Assembly: GCF_031582965.1 (NCBI RefSeq)
Contig: NZ_CP134049.1
Location: forward strand, 868,001 to 932,000
From: Bacillus sp. NEB1478
GTDB taxonomy: Bacteria > Bacillota > Bacilli > Bacillales > Fictibacillaceae
Length of the DNA: 64,000 nt
Reading direction: 5' to 3'
Below the pieces are notes generated by a model. It made no database searches. It saw nothing but the letters and a program-made list of their open reading frames with translations, and was not told the DNA's origin. Positions 34,839-44,148 of this stretch are shown here, piece by piece. How positions within the stretch are numbered: position 1 is the stretch's first letter; the number at the start of each line of letters is the position of its first letter. The translations under genes were made by a program, and so were the position numbers.

Positions 34839-34871
34839 AAGCATTCCGGAAAAGATCCGGAATGCTTTTTT
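34839..34871 (+). terminator. Terminator of the pyrH-like gene
   Basis: AAGCATTCCGGA / TCCGGAATGCTT perfect stem and T-run. Confidence 0.85.
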
Positions 34872-34901
34872 GTATATTTTGCCATACCTAACCTCATATT
34901 A
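34871..34901 (+). promoter_or_regulatory. SigG-type promoter of gerXA-gerXC
   Basis: TGTATA, 18 bases, CATATTA (consensus TGMATA-N17-18-CATACTA) 27 bases before the start codon. Germinant receptors are normally made in the forespore under SigG, so site and function agree. Confidence 0.55.
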
Positions 34902-34927
34902 AAGAAAGAATAGAGGTGGTGAAAATC

Positions 34928-36451
34928 ATGATGAACTGGCTTAAAAAGAAACCTAAAAAGCAAACCCCGACAGTGGATTTATCCGATAACACGTACAATT
35001 CTATAGTGGAATTGATTGATCATGCGAAGGATTCAGCTGATTTTATTCATTATCCTCAAAAAACGGTCTATCACAATGTATTCATTTCTTATTACAAAGC
35101 CATGATAGATGGTGAGTTACTCCATCGTGATATTTTGCCTTACATCATTCACAGTAAAGAATTTAAGTCACTAAAAGACTTAAAAGATATATTACCGATT
35201 GAAAGTGTAACGATTACTAATGATATTAAGGAAATACAGAATAAACTTTTAAGAGGATTTATCGTCATTCAATTCAATGAATATGATGAAGAATGTGCGA
35301 TTATCCGTGCGGAAAATTTTGCGACAAACCGACCTGTCTCGGTTTCAGAGATTGAGTTCTCGGTTATCGGACCGAAAGAGGCATTTATTGAAAACTTAGA
35401 CAGCAATTTATATCTAATAAGAAGAAGGCTGCCTGTACCTCAACTGGTATTTAAGGAAATTGTTATCGGAAAATACTCGAAAACACGTATTATCATTGCT
35501 TATATACAAGATGTAGCAGATCAGGAAAACATCAACACAGTTACTCAAAGAATTAAAGATATAGAATTTGAAGTAATATCAGATAGCTCCTTGCTAGAAC
35601 AAATCATATCAGACAACTCAAAATCGGTATTCCCGCAGCTGGTGTCAACCGAAAGACCAGACAGGGTAGTAGCCATGCTGAACTATGGCCAGATTGCTAT
35701 TCTATCAGAAGGCTCTCCACAAGCGTTATTAGGTCCGACGAGTATAACTGAATATTTTTCTTCGCCTGAAGATTATTACTTGTCATGGGTATTAGGATCA
35801 TTGTTTCGTTTTATCCGGTTTATTTCAGTCATTTTTTCAACGTTTGCGACACCAATCTACGTGGCTGTCTTAACTTTTCATTATCAAATGATTCCGAAAG
35901 ATCTGCTTGCACCTTTAATTTCATCCCGGGCGAACATCCCTTTTCCCCCGGTATTAGAGGTGATGTTTTTGGAATTAACGATCGAGCTTCTTCGTGAGGC
36001 AGGTGCCCGGTTACCAACAAAAGTAGGACAAACACTTGGTATTGTAGGCGGTATTGTAATTGGACAGGCATCGGTTGCAGCCGGGCTGACGAGTAATATC
36101 TTATTGATCGTCGTAGCGTTATCAGCACTTGCTTCTTTTACAACACCGGTTTATAAAATGGCGAATACGATACGGATTTTACGCTTTCCTTTTATTTTCT
36201 TTGCCGCATTGTGGGGAGGAGTTGGAATTATCCTTGCACTATCTTTTGTTTTGGTTCATTTGCTCCGATTAGAATCATTAGGAAGACCTTATTTAACGCC
36301 AATTTATCCACCTCGAATATTAGATATGACCGATTCTATATTTAGGTTTCCGTATAATCGGGAGTTAAAACGGCCCAATGGTTTAAAAACTAGCCTTCCA
36401 TCGCCCAAAAAGCTGAAAGAAACAAGATTAAAAAAGGATATTGATGAATAA
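34928..36451 (+). CDS. GerA-family spore germination protein, A subunit
   Basis: 507-aa germinant-receptor A subunit. The hydrophilic N-terminal half (about 1-280) carries typical GerA-domain motifs (LPIESVTITNDIKEIQNKLL, VSVSEIEFSVIGPKEAF, YIQDVADQENI, STERPDRVVAMLNYGQIAIL), followed by four or five helices (YLSWVLGSLFRFIRFISVIF onward; GQTLGIVGGIVIGQASVAAG). Inner membrane of the spore. The ATG at 34928 follows GAGGTG; two GTG codons at 34916 and 34919 are part of the binding site. Confidence 0.92.
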   Translation: MMNWLKKKPKKQTPTVDLSDNTYNSIVELIDHAKDSADFIHYPQKTVYHNVFISYYKAMIDGELLHRDILPYIIHSKEFKSLKDLKDILPIESVTITNDIKEIQNKLLRGFIVIQFNEYDEECAIIRAENFATNRPVSVSEIEFSVIGPKEAFIENLDSNLYLIRRRLPVPQLVFKEIVIGKYSKTRIIIAYIQDVADQENINTVTQRIKDIEFEVISDSSLLEQIISDNSKSVFPQLVSTERPDRVVAMLNYGQIAILSEGSPQALLGPTSITEYFSSPEDYYLSWVLGSLFRFIRFISVIFSTFATPIYVAVLTFHYQMIPKDLLAPLISSRANIPFPPVLEVMFLELTIELLREAGARLPTKVGQTLGIVGGIVIGQASVAAGLTSNILLIVVALSALASFTTPVYKMANTIRILRFPFIFFAALWGGVGIILALSFVLVHLLRLESLGRPYLTPIYPPRILDMTDSIFRFPYNRELKRPNGLKTSLPSPKKLKETRLKKDIDE

Positions 36452-37551
36452 TGAAAAGGATATACGTAAAAATATTATTATTGTTCATACCCATTATTCT
36501 TTTTATTTTGCAAGGCTGTGTCCCATTGGAAATCGTCGACGAAATCCAGCTGATAAATGCAGTAGGATATGATAAAGAAGAAAATAATGAAATTAGAGGG
36601 ACAGCAACCTATCCCATCTATAATCCAGATGGGACGATAGACTTTGAATCTTTTTCAGCTGTTTCTCATACAAGCCGTTTTATTTTTTCAAAACTGAATA
36701 CAAAATCTCCGAAACAATTGAAGAACGGGCAACTGCGAGTTGTTGTTTTTAATGATAGGTTTGCCCAAGATGGAGTGTTGGATATCGTTAATTCTCTTTA
36801 TCGAAATCCAAGCGTCGGAAACCGGCTTTATATGGTTGTGGCAGAGGGCAGCTCAAAAGAAATATTAACGAAAAAATATGGATCATCACCGATTCCAGCG
36901 ATGTATTTACGAGATTTAATCGAACAAAATATTAAGACCGAAAACTTGCCAGAAACTAATTTGCATGTTTTTTTGTATGATTATTACGGTGAAGGATTAG
37001 ATCCATTCTTACCGCTTGTTAAGGCTGGAAAAGATACAATACAATTAGATGGAATTGCATTGTTCCGAGGTGATAAGTATGTAGGCAAGCTCAATCATCG
37101 CGAGTCTTTTATTTTTAAAGTATTGATCGACGGATCCAGAACAGGGCAATATGAAATTAATCTTAAAAAAGGAAAGAATAAAGGTTATGCTGTAATCCGA
37201 AATATTAAAGGGACGACAAATTATCATGTGAAAAAAGTTAACGGTATTCCTGAGTTTCATATTGATATCAAGATATTAGGTGAAATCCATGAATATCCAC
37301 CATGGCTAAACCTCGAATTGCCTGCGAATATAAAATTAATCGAAGATACATTCAAAAAAGATGTGGATAAACAATCAAAAGAAATGATGAAAAAGTTTCA
37401 ACAATTGCATATTGATCCGTTAGGTTTGGGCGATCAAGTAAGAAGAAGAGAGAAATACTGGAACTTTAAAGACTTTGAAAAAAACTACCGAAAATTAAAG
37501 ATTAAGGTATCAACAAATATCGATATTGTTGAATCAGGAGTAATTGAATAG
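36451..37551 (+). CDS. Ger(x)C-family spore germination lipoprotein
   Basis: 366-aa C subunit of a germinant receptor: lipobox ILQGC (Cys23) and the GerC core (LINAVGYDKEENNEIRGTAT, SGVIE-terminal three-domain fold). Its ATG overlaps the A-subunit stop (TAATG). A GerB-type amino-acid-permease subunit, normally encoded in the same operon, is missing here. A weak terminator follows. Confidence 0.92.
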   Translation: MKRIYVKILLLFIPIILFILQGCVPLEIVDEIQLINAVGYDKEENNEIRGTATYPIYNPDGTIDFESFSAVSHTSRFIFSKLNTKSPKQLKNGQLRVVVFNDRFAQDGVLDIVNSLYRNPSVGNRLYMVVAEGSSKEILTKKYGSSPIPAMYLRDLIEQNIKTENLPETNLHVFLYDYYGEGLDPFLPLVKAGKDTIQLDGIALFRGDKYVGKLNHRESFIFKVLIDGSRTGQYEINLKKGKNKGYAVIRNIKGTTNYHVKKVNGIPEFHIDIKILGEIHEYPPWLNLELPANIKLIEDTFKKDVDKQSKEMMKKFQQLHIDPLGLGDQVRRREKYWNFKDFEKNYRKLKIKVSTNIDIVESGVIE

Positions 37552-37561
37552 TTTATAATAG

Positions 37562-37602
37562 GGCAGTGCTTTCAATGATATTTGGAAGAGCTGTCTTTTT
37601 TT
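37562..37602 (+). terminator. Terminator of the ger operon
   Basis: Imperfect stem GGCAGTGCTTTCAA / TTGGAAGAGCTGTC followed by seven T. Confidence 0.6.
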
Positions 37603-37702
37603 ACATTGACCGGACAAAAAATGACAAAAACAGCGAATAAATATATGGTTATTCCTTTTTTCGAGGATGTATTGAATAACGAGTTTAAAGGGGGCACCTA
37701 TT

Positions 37703-38575
37703 TTGAGAACAACAGATGAGAAAATTAAACTCCGCAATCAATGGTTTAAAATCATTTTAATCAGTCTATTTTCAATGGTATTCATGTTTAAAATTGCTGT
37801 GACTAAATTTACGTTCCACTTTTCTGATATGCTAGCATTTATTTTAGCAGTATTTACGATTGGAATTTGCAGTATGTTTTACATGAAATTTAATGAAGCT
37901 CTCCAAGCCTTTGGAGCAGCGAGCAAATCACTCGTACCTGCGTTTTCTAAAAAACAAAAAGAGCATACCGAAGAAGAAACAGAATTTGTCGAGGAAAAAG
38001 AAGTGTCATTGAGCGATGAAGAGAAAGAAGAGTTAGAACGTTCAATGATAACGCAAGAACAGCAGATAAAACGAATGAAACAAGTACAAAACGAGATCAT
38101 CAGCCGATTGATTAATGAAGATCTGCATGAAGACGACAAACGTGATTATATTGACTATTTACTTCAAAAAGAAAAAGAATTAATGTTTGCTAAACAAGAA
38201 ATTGCACGCATCTCCTTGTTATTAGAACCAGCAGCAGAACACATTGAAGAAGATGTTTCAGAAACAGATGATGCATACGAAAACGCACAGGATGAACATT
38301 CAGTAGAGACTGCAACTGCAAAAGATGTAGTTCAGCTTTTAGGGAAAGAATTTGTTCTGAATGCTACATTGGAACAGTTCAATCATAAAATGAGAGAAAT
38401 TCAGCATTCTATTACGATTGAAACAGCGAATCATTTAAAAGAAGAAGGTCTAATAGATCCGTATTTTAATGTGACTCGAAAAGGTTTAAAAGAATTCAGA
38501 CGGGCTGCTAAAAAATTCAGTTATGAAGATGGCGTAAAGTTTTTATCCAAAGTAGTAAAGCGTAATAATCGTTAA
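37703..38575 (+). CDS. Membrane-anchored coiled-coil protein of unknown function
   Basis: 290-aa protein with two N-terminal helices (IILISLFSMVFMFKIAV; MLAFILAVFTIGICSMFYM), then a highly acidic coiled coil (about 85-195; EEEKEVSLSDEEKEELERSM type) and a basic C-terminal domain (LIDPYFNVTRKGLKEFRRAA). No family recognised. TTG start at 37703 behind AAAGGGGG. It follows the ger operon but is separated from it by a terminator. Confidence 0.7.
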   Translation: MRTTDEKIKLRNQWFKIILISLFSMVFMFKIAVTKFTFHFSDMLAFILAVFTIGICSMFYMKFNEALQAFGAASKSLVPAFSKKQKEHTEEETEFVEEKEVSLSDEEKEELERSMITQEQQIKRMKQVQNEIISRLINEDLHEDDKRDYIDYLLQKEKELMFAKQEIARISLLLEPAAEHIEEDVSETDDAYENAQDEHSVETATAKDVVQLLGKEFVLNATLEQFNHKMREIQHSITIETANHLKEEGLIDPYFNVTRKGLKEFRRAAKKFSYEDGVKFLSKVVKRNNR

Positions 38576-38583
38576 CATTTATT

Positions 38584-38614
38584 AAGCTGACTCATTAAAA
38601 GGGTCGGCTTTTTC
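38584..38614 (+). terminator. Terminator
   Basis: AAGCTGACTC / GGGTCGGCTT stem with G-T pairs, then a T-run. Confidence 0.7.
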
Positions 38615-38731
38615 TATTTATCAAATGATAAATTTTCCATCGATTTTCTTGATATTGTCAACTTAATTTTTCTTACTTTCACCTTTCCCTGTTACAATGG
38701 ACATAGATTATGTGAAGGAGATTGTTTGTTT

Positions 38732-39820
38732 ATGTTTATTATAGCTAAGGCGATTTTATATTTAAGTTTTGCGCTTCTTATCGGAGCATTAATTCTTTAT
38801 ACGGTTCCTAAAGCAATGCGGCCAGAAATTAAATTATCTAAAAAGTGGCTGCTATTATTTATCGCACTCATCCCAATAGCTGGTATCGGAGAAATCATAA
38901 GACTAACCCTTTATCTAGGAAGCGATTTTGGATATTGGACAACCTTTCAGAATATCGTTTTAACGTTTGAAGCAGGAAAAGGTTGGCTGTTTTTAACTGG
39001 AATTTCTGTATTGCTGTTTTTTATGGTCTCTTTTAATGATGTTGAGAATGAACGTTTTTTTTCGATTTTGTCGCTTGTTTTAGTTACCGGGATGGCCGTT
39101 TCTATTGGATATTCCAGTCACGCGGCATCATTAAGCTCAATTGGTCTTATCCCGCACACCCTGCATTTTTTAGCGGTTACAATATGGTCAGGTGTGTTGC
39201 TCGCAACAGGCTTTTTCAGTAGTGGAAAGTCACCGGTGTCCTCTTTTTACAAATGGTTTACACCGCTTGCATTTGTGTGTTTGCTGACAGTGATCGGTGC
39301 TGGACTATGGCTGATGTCATACATAGTGCCTGAATATGTGAACAGTTATATGTTAGACTACGGACAAGTCTTGTTAATCAAACATGTTTTGCTAGTTGTC
39401 ATTGTTTTTTACAGTTTAATAAACGGCGTGTGGATGAAAAGAAAATTGAAAGAAGAATCCGGTGCGTTTCAACCGATAAAATGGATCAGAGTGGAAGGGA
39501 TTATTCTTTTCGCTGTGTTTGTGGCAACTGCGGTCATGAGTCAACAGACACCTCCGCACGATGTTGCAGAAACCATAAAAATGGAGAATCCATCAAAACT
39601 GTTTACTTTCATTACAGGCCTTGTTCCCGGAGGCAACCCTATACTTTTCTTTGATTTTACATTGAAAAGTGCTGGCTGGTTACTTTCAGCTGTTTTACTG
39701 TTCACTGCAATTTTTATTGGGATTAAGAAAAATGTTAGTATGATTTTTGTTGCTGTCATCTCACTGCTAGCAGCTTGTGCCCTTTATTTAACCGTAATGT
39801 CAACTCTTTCCTTACAATAA
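38732..39820 (+). CDS. CopD-domain membrane protein
   Basis: About 362-aa integral membrane protein with nine or ten helices. The CopD (copper resistance D) domain spans about 145-290 with conserved His residues (LIPHTLHFLAVTIWSGVLLA; LLIKHVLLVVIVFYSLING). CopD-type proteins are linked to copper import across the membrane, sometimes fused to CopC, which is absent here. GAAGGAG lies upstream; translation could start at TTG 38726 (5-base spacing) or ATG 38732 (11-base spacing), and I chose the ATG. Confidence 0.82.
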   Translation: MFIIAKAILYLSFALLIGALILYTVPKAMRPEIKLSKKWLLLFIALIPIAGIGEIIRLTLYLGSDFGYWTTFQNIVLTFEAGKGWLFLTGISVLLFFMVSFNDVENERFFSILSLVLVTGMAVSIGYSSHAASLSSIGLIPHTLHFLAVTIWSGVLLATGFFSSGKSPVSSFYKWFTPLAFVCLLTVIGAGLWLMSYIVPEYVNSYMLDYGQVLLIKHVLLVVIVFYSLINGVWMKRKLKEESGAFQPIKWIRVEGIILFAVFVATAVMSQQTPPHDVAETIKMENPSKLFTFITGLVPGGNPILFFDFTLKSAGWLLSAVLLFTAIFIGIKKNVSMIFVAVISLLAACALYLTVMSTLSLQ

Positions 39821-39924
39821 AAGCTCTTTTCGTAGAGGTTGTTTTTCGCTTATTGATATTCGCTTTCCAATAAAAAATAACAATCAAATAGCAAGTAGCA
39901 AAAAATAAAAAGGGGGAGCAAAAA

Positions 39925-40176
39925 ATGGCAAATGAAAAATTAGAAACTCAGCTCGATGGTTTGTTAACGAAATATGCCGAGCTTTTAATAGGAAGTTCTG
40001 AACCAGAGCAAGTGGAGAAAATAAGAGCATATGTTTTGTATTCTTCTATTGCAAAAAGTATGCCTCCTCTCGTGAAGCACTGGAATGAAAGCTATCCAGA
40101 TGCGAAAGAGGCTATGAAAGATCTTGTCAGTGAAATAAAAGAGCTGAACGAAAAACACCGTTCTTCTCAAAAATAA
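39925..40176 (+). CDS. DUF2573-family small protein (YusU-like)
   Basis: 83-aa helical, charged cytoplasmic protein (MANEKLETQLDGLLTKYAEL; LVKHWNESYPDAKEAMKDLV). Length and composition fit the DUF2573/YusU family of Bacillaceae; function unknown. Strong AAGGGGGAG. It marks the beginning of the part that is syntenic with the yus region of B. subtilis. Confidence 0.75.
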   Translation: MANEKLETQLDGLLTKYAELLIGSSEPEQVEKIRAYVLYSSIAKSMPPLVKHWNESYPDAKEAMKDLVSEIKELNEKHRSSQK

Positions 40177-40359
40177 CAGAACATAAGAAGGCAGTTTTCT
40201 AATACGTAGAAAACTGTTTTTCTTTTGTTGTCTGTAAATATTTTAAATTTTGCAAAATCGACAAAGTTCGGGAAAAAGATGATATATTTAAAGCGGTTAC
40301 ATGGAAGTGAGATTTAACCAATCTATAAAAGTAAGAAGTTACAGTAGGGGGAAATTGGA

Positions 40360-41277
40360 TTGGAACAACTAATGAGAGATTTTTTCTTATTTTTAGCAAA
40401 AAACAAAACGTTAACACGCCTTGCAAAGAAGTATGGACTTCGTTTCGGTGCAGGCCGTTTCGTGGCTGGAGCAACGCTTGAAAGCTCAATAGCTGCTATA
40501 AAAAAATTAAATGAAAAAGGCATGCCTGTTACAATTGACCATCTTGGTGAATTTGTAGATAACGAAAAGGAAGCAGCCGAAATGACTGATCACTGCATCC
40601 AGGCTATAAAAGCGATCGCAAAAGAAAAGCTAGATTCCCAGCTTTCGTTAAAGATGACTTCAATGGGACTAGATATTAGCGACGAGCTTGTATTGCGCAA
40701 CATGAGAAAAATCATGGACGAAGCAACGAAACATAATGTGATGATCACAATTGATATGGAAGACTACTCACGCTGCGGGAAAACGATCGAAATTTTTAAG
40801 CAGCTAAAAAAAGAATACGATAACATTTCAACGGTTATCCAAGCGTATTTGTATCGTTCATTAGAAGACGTACAACATCTTAATGAATACCAGCCATTTC
40901 TTCGCCTTGTAAAAGGAGCGTACAAAGAACCTGCAAAAGTTGCGTATCCTGAAAAGAACGATGTAGATAAAAACTTCGAAAAATTAATCGAAACTCATTT
41001 GTTAAACGGCAACTATACAGCAGTTGCAACACATGATGATGAAATTATACGTTTTACAAAAGAACTTGTAGATAAACACAGCATTCCTTATGACCAATTT
41101 GAATTCCAAATGCTTTACGGAATTCGTGTGGAAAGACAAGAACAATTGCTGCAAGAAGGATATAAAATGCGCATTTATGTACCATACGGAAATGACTGGT
41201 ACGGCTACTTCATGAGAAGACTTGCTGAGCGCCCTGCAAACGTAATGTTCGTTCTAAAAGGTGTATTCGGAAAGTAA
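40360..41277 (+). CDS. Proline dehydrogenase (PutB/FadM-like)
   Basis: 305-aa monofunctional FAD-dependent proline dehydrogenase, oxidising proline to pyrroline-5-carboxylate. TIM-barrel motifs: GATLESSIAAIKKLNEKGMP, SLKMTSMGLDIS, ITIDMEDYSRC, VKGAYKEPA, ATHDDEII, FEFQMLYGIR and RIYVPYGNDWYGYFMRRLAE. The position before fadNAE corresponds to B. subtilis yusM (fadM). TTG start at 40360 behind AGGGGG. The pyrroline-5-carboxylate dehydrogenase partner is not in the window. Confidence 0.92.
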   Translation: MEQLMRDFFLFLAKNKTLTRLAKKYGLRFGAGRFVAGATLESSIAAIKKLNEKGMPVTIDHLGEFVDNEKEAAEMTDHCIQAIKAIAKEKLDSQLSLKMTSMGLDISDELVLRNMRKIMDEATKHNVMITIDMEDYSRCGKTIEIFKQLKKEYDNISTVIQAYLYRSLEDVQHLNEYQPFLRLVKGAYKEPAKVAYPEKNDVDKNFEKLIETHLLNGNYTAVATHDDEIIRFTKELVDKHSIPYDQFEFQMLYGIRVERQEQLLQEGYKMRIYVPYGNDWYGYFMRRLAERPANVMFVLKGVFGK

Positions 41278-41296
41278 TTTTTATTCTTATAAATAG

Positions 41297-41347
41297 AACT
41301 GGCTTAAAAAGTGATAAATTTATCACTTTTGAGCCAGTTTTTTTTAT
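41297..41347 (+). terminator. Terminator of the proline dehydrogenase gene
   Basis: Long stem AACTGGCTTAAAAAGTGATA / TATCACTTTTGAGCCAGTT followed by eight T. Confidence 0.85.
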
Positions 41348-41444
41348 TTAGTGAGCTATTTACAAATAAATATGAATTTTGATTCAAAATTGTTGTTTAA
41401 TCCTAGCTGAACAAGCCAGTTGAAGCTGAGATTTTTTATTATAT

Positions 41445-41551
41445 TCACGTTATTGTCCAATATATCGACGTTAACGAGCCAAATATCGACGAAAATCGAA
41501 ATATTTCCACCTTAATTTCATTAAATCCACGTTACGGATGAAATATCGAAT
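41445..41551. repeat. Phased intergenic array D (TCSACGTTA, six units)
   Basis: TCACGTTA, TCGACGTTA, TCGACG, TCCACCTTA, TCCACGTTA and TCGAAT start at 41445, 41465, 41486, 41506, 41526 and 41546: spacings 20, 21, 20, 20, 20. Array, REP copy and FadR site fill the 458-base gap before fadN. Confidence 0.75.
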
Positions 41552-41570
41552 TTTCGACAAAAAAAGGCAT

Positions 41571-41594
41571 GGGGACAGACCCGGGTCAGACCCC
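41571..41594. repeat. REP-like palindrome, copy 2
   Basis: GGGGACAGACCC then GGGTCAGACCCC; 23 bases identical to 30597-30619. Here the longer palindromic half is missing. Confidence 0.65.
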
Positions 41595-41697
41595 ACCGAT
41601 GGATTTTAAAGAAATCACAAGAAATAATACACAACTATTGCTAAAATTCAGAATATATTTTATATTAATTACAGGCAATTTTTTTATAGTCGAAAAA

Positions 41698-41715
41698 TGA
41701 ATGAGTATTCATTCA
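41698..41715. promoter_or_regulatory. FadR operator of fadNAE
   Basis: TGAATGAGTATTCATTCA agrees at every position with the B. subtilis FadR consensus TGAATGAMTANTCATTCA. FadR represses beta-oxidation genes and is released by long-chain acyl-CoA. The site ends 20 bases before the TTG start and reaches almost to the ribosome binding site. Confidence 0.9.
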
Positions 41716-41735
41716 ATAAAAGGGGGAAGTCTATT

Positions 41736-44132
41736 TTGTCTCGTGAAATCCGAAAAGCTGCCGTACTAGGTTCTGGTGTAATGGGCTCTGGTATCGCAGC
41801 ACACCTTGCAAATGTCGGAATTCCAACATTGTTATTGGATATCGTACCACCTACTCTAAATGAAGAAGAAAAAGCGAAAGGAATCACGGAAGATCATCCC
41901 GAATTTCGTAACAAATTCACGATTGCAGCAGCGAAGAAACTTTTAAAACAAAAACCTGCTCCTTTAGCGGTGAAAGAAAATTTAGACCTAATAACAATTG
42001 GTAACTTATCTGACGATTTAGAAAAACTAAAAGAGGTTGACTGGATTATAGAAGTGGTTGTAGAGAGGCTAGACGTTAAGAAAAATCTTTTTGAAACAGT
42101 TGATCAATATAGGAAGCCGGGCAGCATCGTCACTTCAAATACTTCGGGAATTTCCATCAATGCGATGGCTGAAGGCCGTTCAGAAGATTTCAAAGCAAAT
42201 TTCTTAGGTACGCACTTTTTTAATCCGCCAAGGTATTTAAAGCTTCTTGAAATCATCCCAACAAAAGATACAAATCCTGAGGTGGTTCAGTATATCCGTA
42301 CATTCGCGGAAAACGTTCTAGGTAAAGGTGTTGTTGAAGCAAAAGATACGCCTAACTTTATCGCGAACCGTATCGGCACATACGGACTAATGGTAACGAT
42401 GCAAGAAATGTTGAAACACGGTGTTTCAGTCGGTGAAGTCGATTCCGTAACAGGTCCTCTTATCGGAAGACCAAAATCTGCAACATTCCGTACACTCGAT
42501 GTGGTTGGTTTAGATACGTTCCTGCATGTAGCGCGCAACGTATATGACCAAGTAGATGGAAAAGAAAAAGAAGTTTTCGAGATTCCGGATTTCCTGAACG
42601 AAATGGTTGAAAAAGGCTGGACGGGAAGTAAAGCTGGTCAAGGCTTCTATTTAAAACAAAGAAGTAAAGCGGGAAGCGAGATCCTCGAGCTGGATCCATC
42701 AACGCTTGAATACAAACCACGCTCAAAAATGAAAACGGCAACTATGGAAGCTGCCAAGCAAATGAAAACAACTGGGCAAAAAGTGAAAGCGCTTTTATAC
42801 AGTGAAGACCGTGCTGGCAAACTATTATGGGACATTATTAAACCCGTACTTTTGTATTCTGCTGAAAAATGCTACGAGATTGCGGATGACTTATTATCTG
42901 TCGATCAGGCGATGAAATGGGGATTCGGCTGGGAGCATGGACCTTTCGAGATTTGGGATGCAATCGGTCTAAAAGAGTCTGTTGAACGAATGAGGTCAGA
43001 AGACGAGACGATTCCAAGCTGGATTGAAGAAATGCTGCAATCGGAAAAAACATCCTTCTATACAAAAACAGAAGGCGACCGTTCATATTACCATAACGGA
43101 ACTTACCTGCCGATCGAAGAGAACAAAAAAGTGATTCACTTGAGCCGCTTAAAAGAAAAAGGCAATGTGATAGCAAAAAACGGCGGAGCAACATTACTAG
43201 ATTTAGGTGATGATGTAGCAGGGTTTGAATTTACATCACCAAACAATGCGATCGGTCCCGAAATCATCATGATGCTTCACCAAGCGATTGATGAAGTAGA
43301 AAAGAACTATAAAGGACTTGTAATCGGCAACCAAGGAAAGAACTTCTGTGTTGGTGCGAACTTAATGCTCATCTTAATGGAAGCACAGGATGATAACTTT
43401 TTCGAACTGGACATGATGGTTCGTCAATTCCAGCAAGCGATGGCAAGAGTTCGTTACAGCACAAAGCCAGTTGTAGCTGCAAACTTCGGCATGACATTAG
43501 GTGGAGGAGTGGAGATTTCTTTACCAGCGGCAAAGCTGCAAATGGCATCTGAAACCTATATGGGGCTCGTTGAAACGGGAGTAGGGCTCATTCCAGGGGG
43601 CGGAGGAAACAAAGAGCTATACATTAGACTACTTGAACAGCTGCCGGAAGGGGCTAAAGGGAATCTGCAAGACGTTGCAAATCAAGCTTTTGAAACAATC
43701 GCTATGGCTAAAGTTTCAACTTCTGCACAAGAAGCAGCGAAATTAGGATTTTTACGAAATGAAGATAACATATCTGCTAATTTGGATCACTTAATACATG
43801 ATGCGAAGAGTCAAGTACTGTCTCTTTCAAACTTAGGCTATAAGCCGCCGGCAAGAAAGAAAATACCTGTAGTCGGTGAAGCGGGTTATGCAACATTGGC
43901 ACTTGGCGCACAGTCGATGCATTTTAGCCATTACATTTCAGAACATGATTTAAAAATTGCTAAAAAACTAGCGTTCGTTCTCGCAGGAGGAAGAGTGCCA
44001 GAAGGAACATTTGTCGATGAACAATACTTATTAGACCTGGAAAGAGAAGCATTCTTAAGTCTTGCCGGAGAACCAAAGAGTCAGGCTAGAATGCAGCATA
44101 TGCTTGTAAAAGGCAAGCCGCTAAGAAACTAA
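41736..44132 (+). CDS. fadN: 3-hydroxyacyl-CoA dehydrogenase / enoyl-CoA hydratase
   Basis: 798-aa multifunctional beta-oxidation enzyme. The N-terminal NAD domain starts AAVLGSGVMGSGIAAHLANV, the dehydrogenase C-domain follows (THFFNPPRYLKLLEIIP, DTPNFIANRIGTYG), and a crotonase-like part lies near 520-650 (KNFCVGANL, GGGVEISLPAA). TTG start at 41736 behind AAAGGGGGAAG; an ATG at 41697 lies inside the FadR operator and is not credible. It is the first gene of fadN-fadA-fadE. Confidence 0.95.
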   Translation: MSREIRKAAVLGSGVMGSGIAAHLANVGIPTLLLDIVPPTLNEEEKAKGITEDHPEFRNKFTIAAAKKLLKQKPAPLAVKENLDLITIGNLSDDLEKLKEVDWIIEVVVERLDVKKNLFETVDQYRKPGSIVTSNTSGISINAMAEGRSEDFKANFLGTHFFNPPRYLKLLEIIPTKDTNPEVVQYIRTFAENVLGKGVVEAKDTPNFIANRIGTYGLMVTMQEMLKHGVSVGEVDSVTGPLIGRPKSATFRTLDVVGLDTFLHVARNVYDQVDGKEKEVFEIPDFLNEMVEKGWTGSKAGQGFYLKQRSKAGSEILELDPSTLEYKPRSKMKTATMEAAKQMKTTGQKVKALLYSEDRAGKLLWDIIKPVLLYSAEKCYEIADDLLSVDQAMKWGFGWEHGPFEIWDAIGLKESVERMRSEDETIPSWIEEMLQSEKTSFYTKTEGDRSYYHNGTYLPIEENKKVIHLSRLKEKGNVIAKNGGATLLDLGDDVAGFEFTSPNNAIGPEIIMMLHQAIDEVEKNYKGLVIGNQGKNFCVGANLMLILMEAQDDNFFELDMMVRQFQQAMARVRYSTKPVVAANFGMTLGGGVEISLPAAKLQMASETYMGLVETGVGLIPGGGGNKELYIRLLEQLPEGAKGNLQDVANQAFETIAMAKVSTSAQEAAKLGFLRNEDNISANLDHLIHDAKSQVLSLSNLGYKPPARKKIPVVGEAGYATLALGAQSMHFSHYISEHDLKIAKKLAFVLAGGRVPEGTFVDEQYLLDLEREAFLSLAGEPKSQARMQHMLVKGKPLRN

Positions 44133-44148
44133 AGGGGGGAAGAAAAGA

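Noticed and set aside
37640-37702. SigG promoter before the coiled-coil membrane protein gene.
   Set aside because: No CATNNTA-like -10 lies at the correct distance from the GAATA motif.
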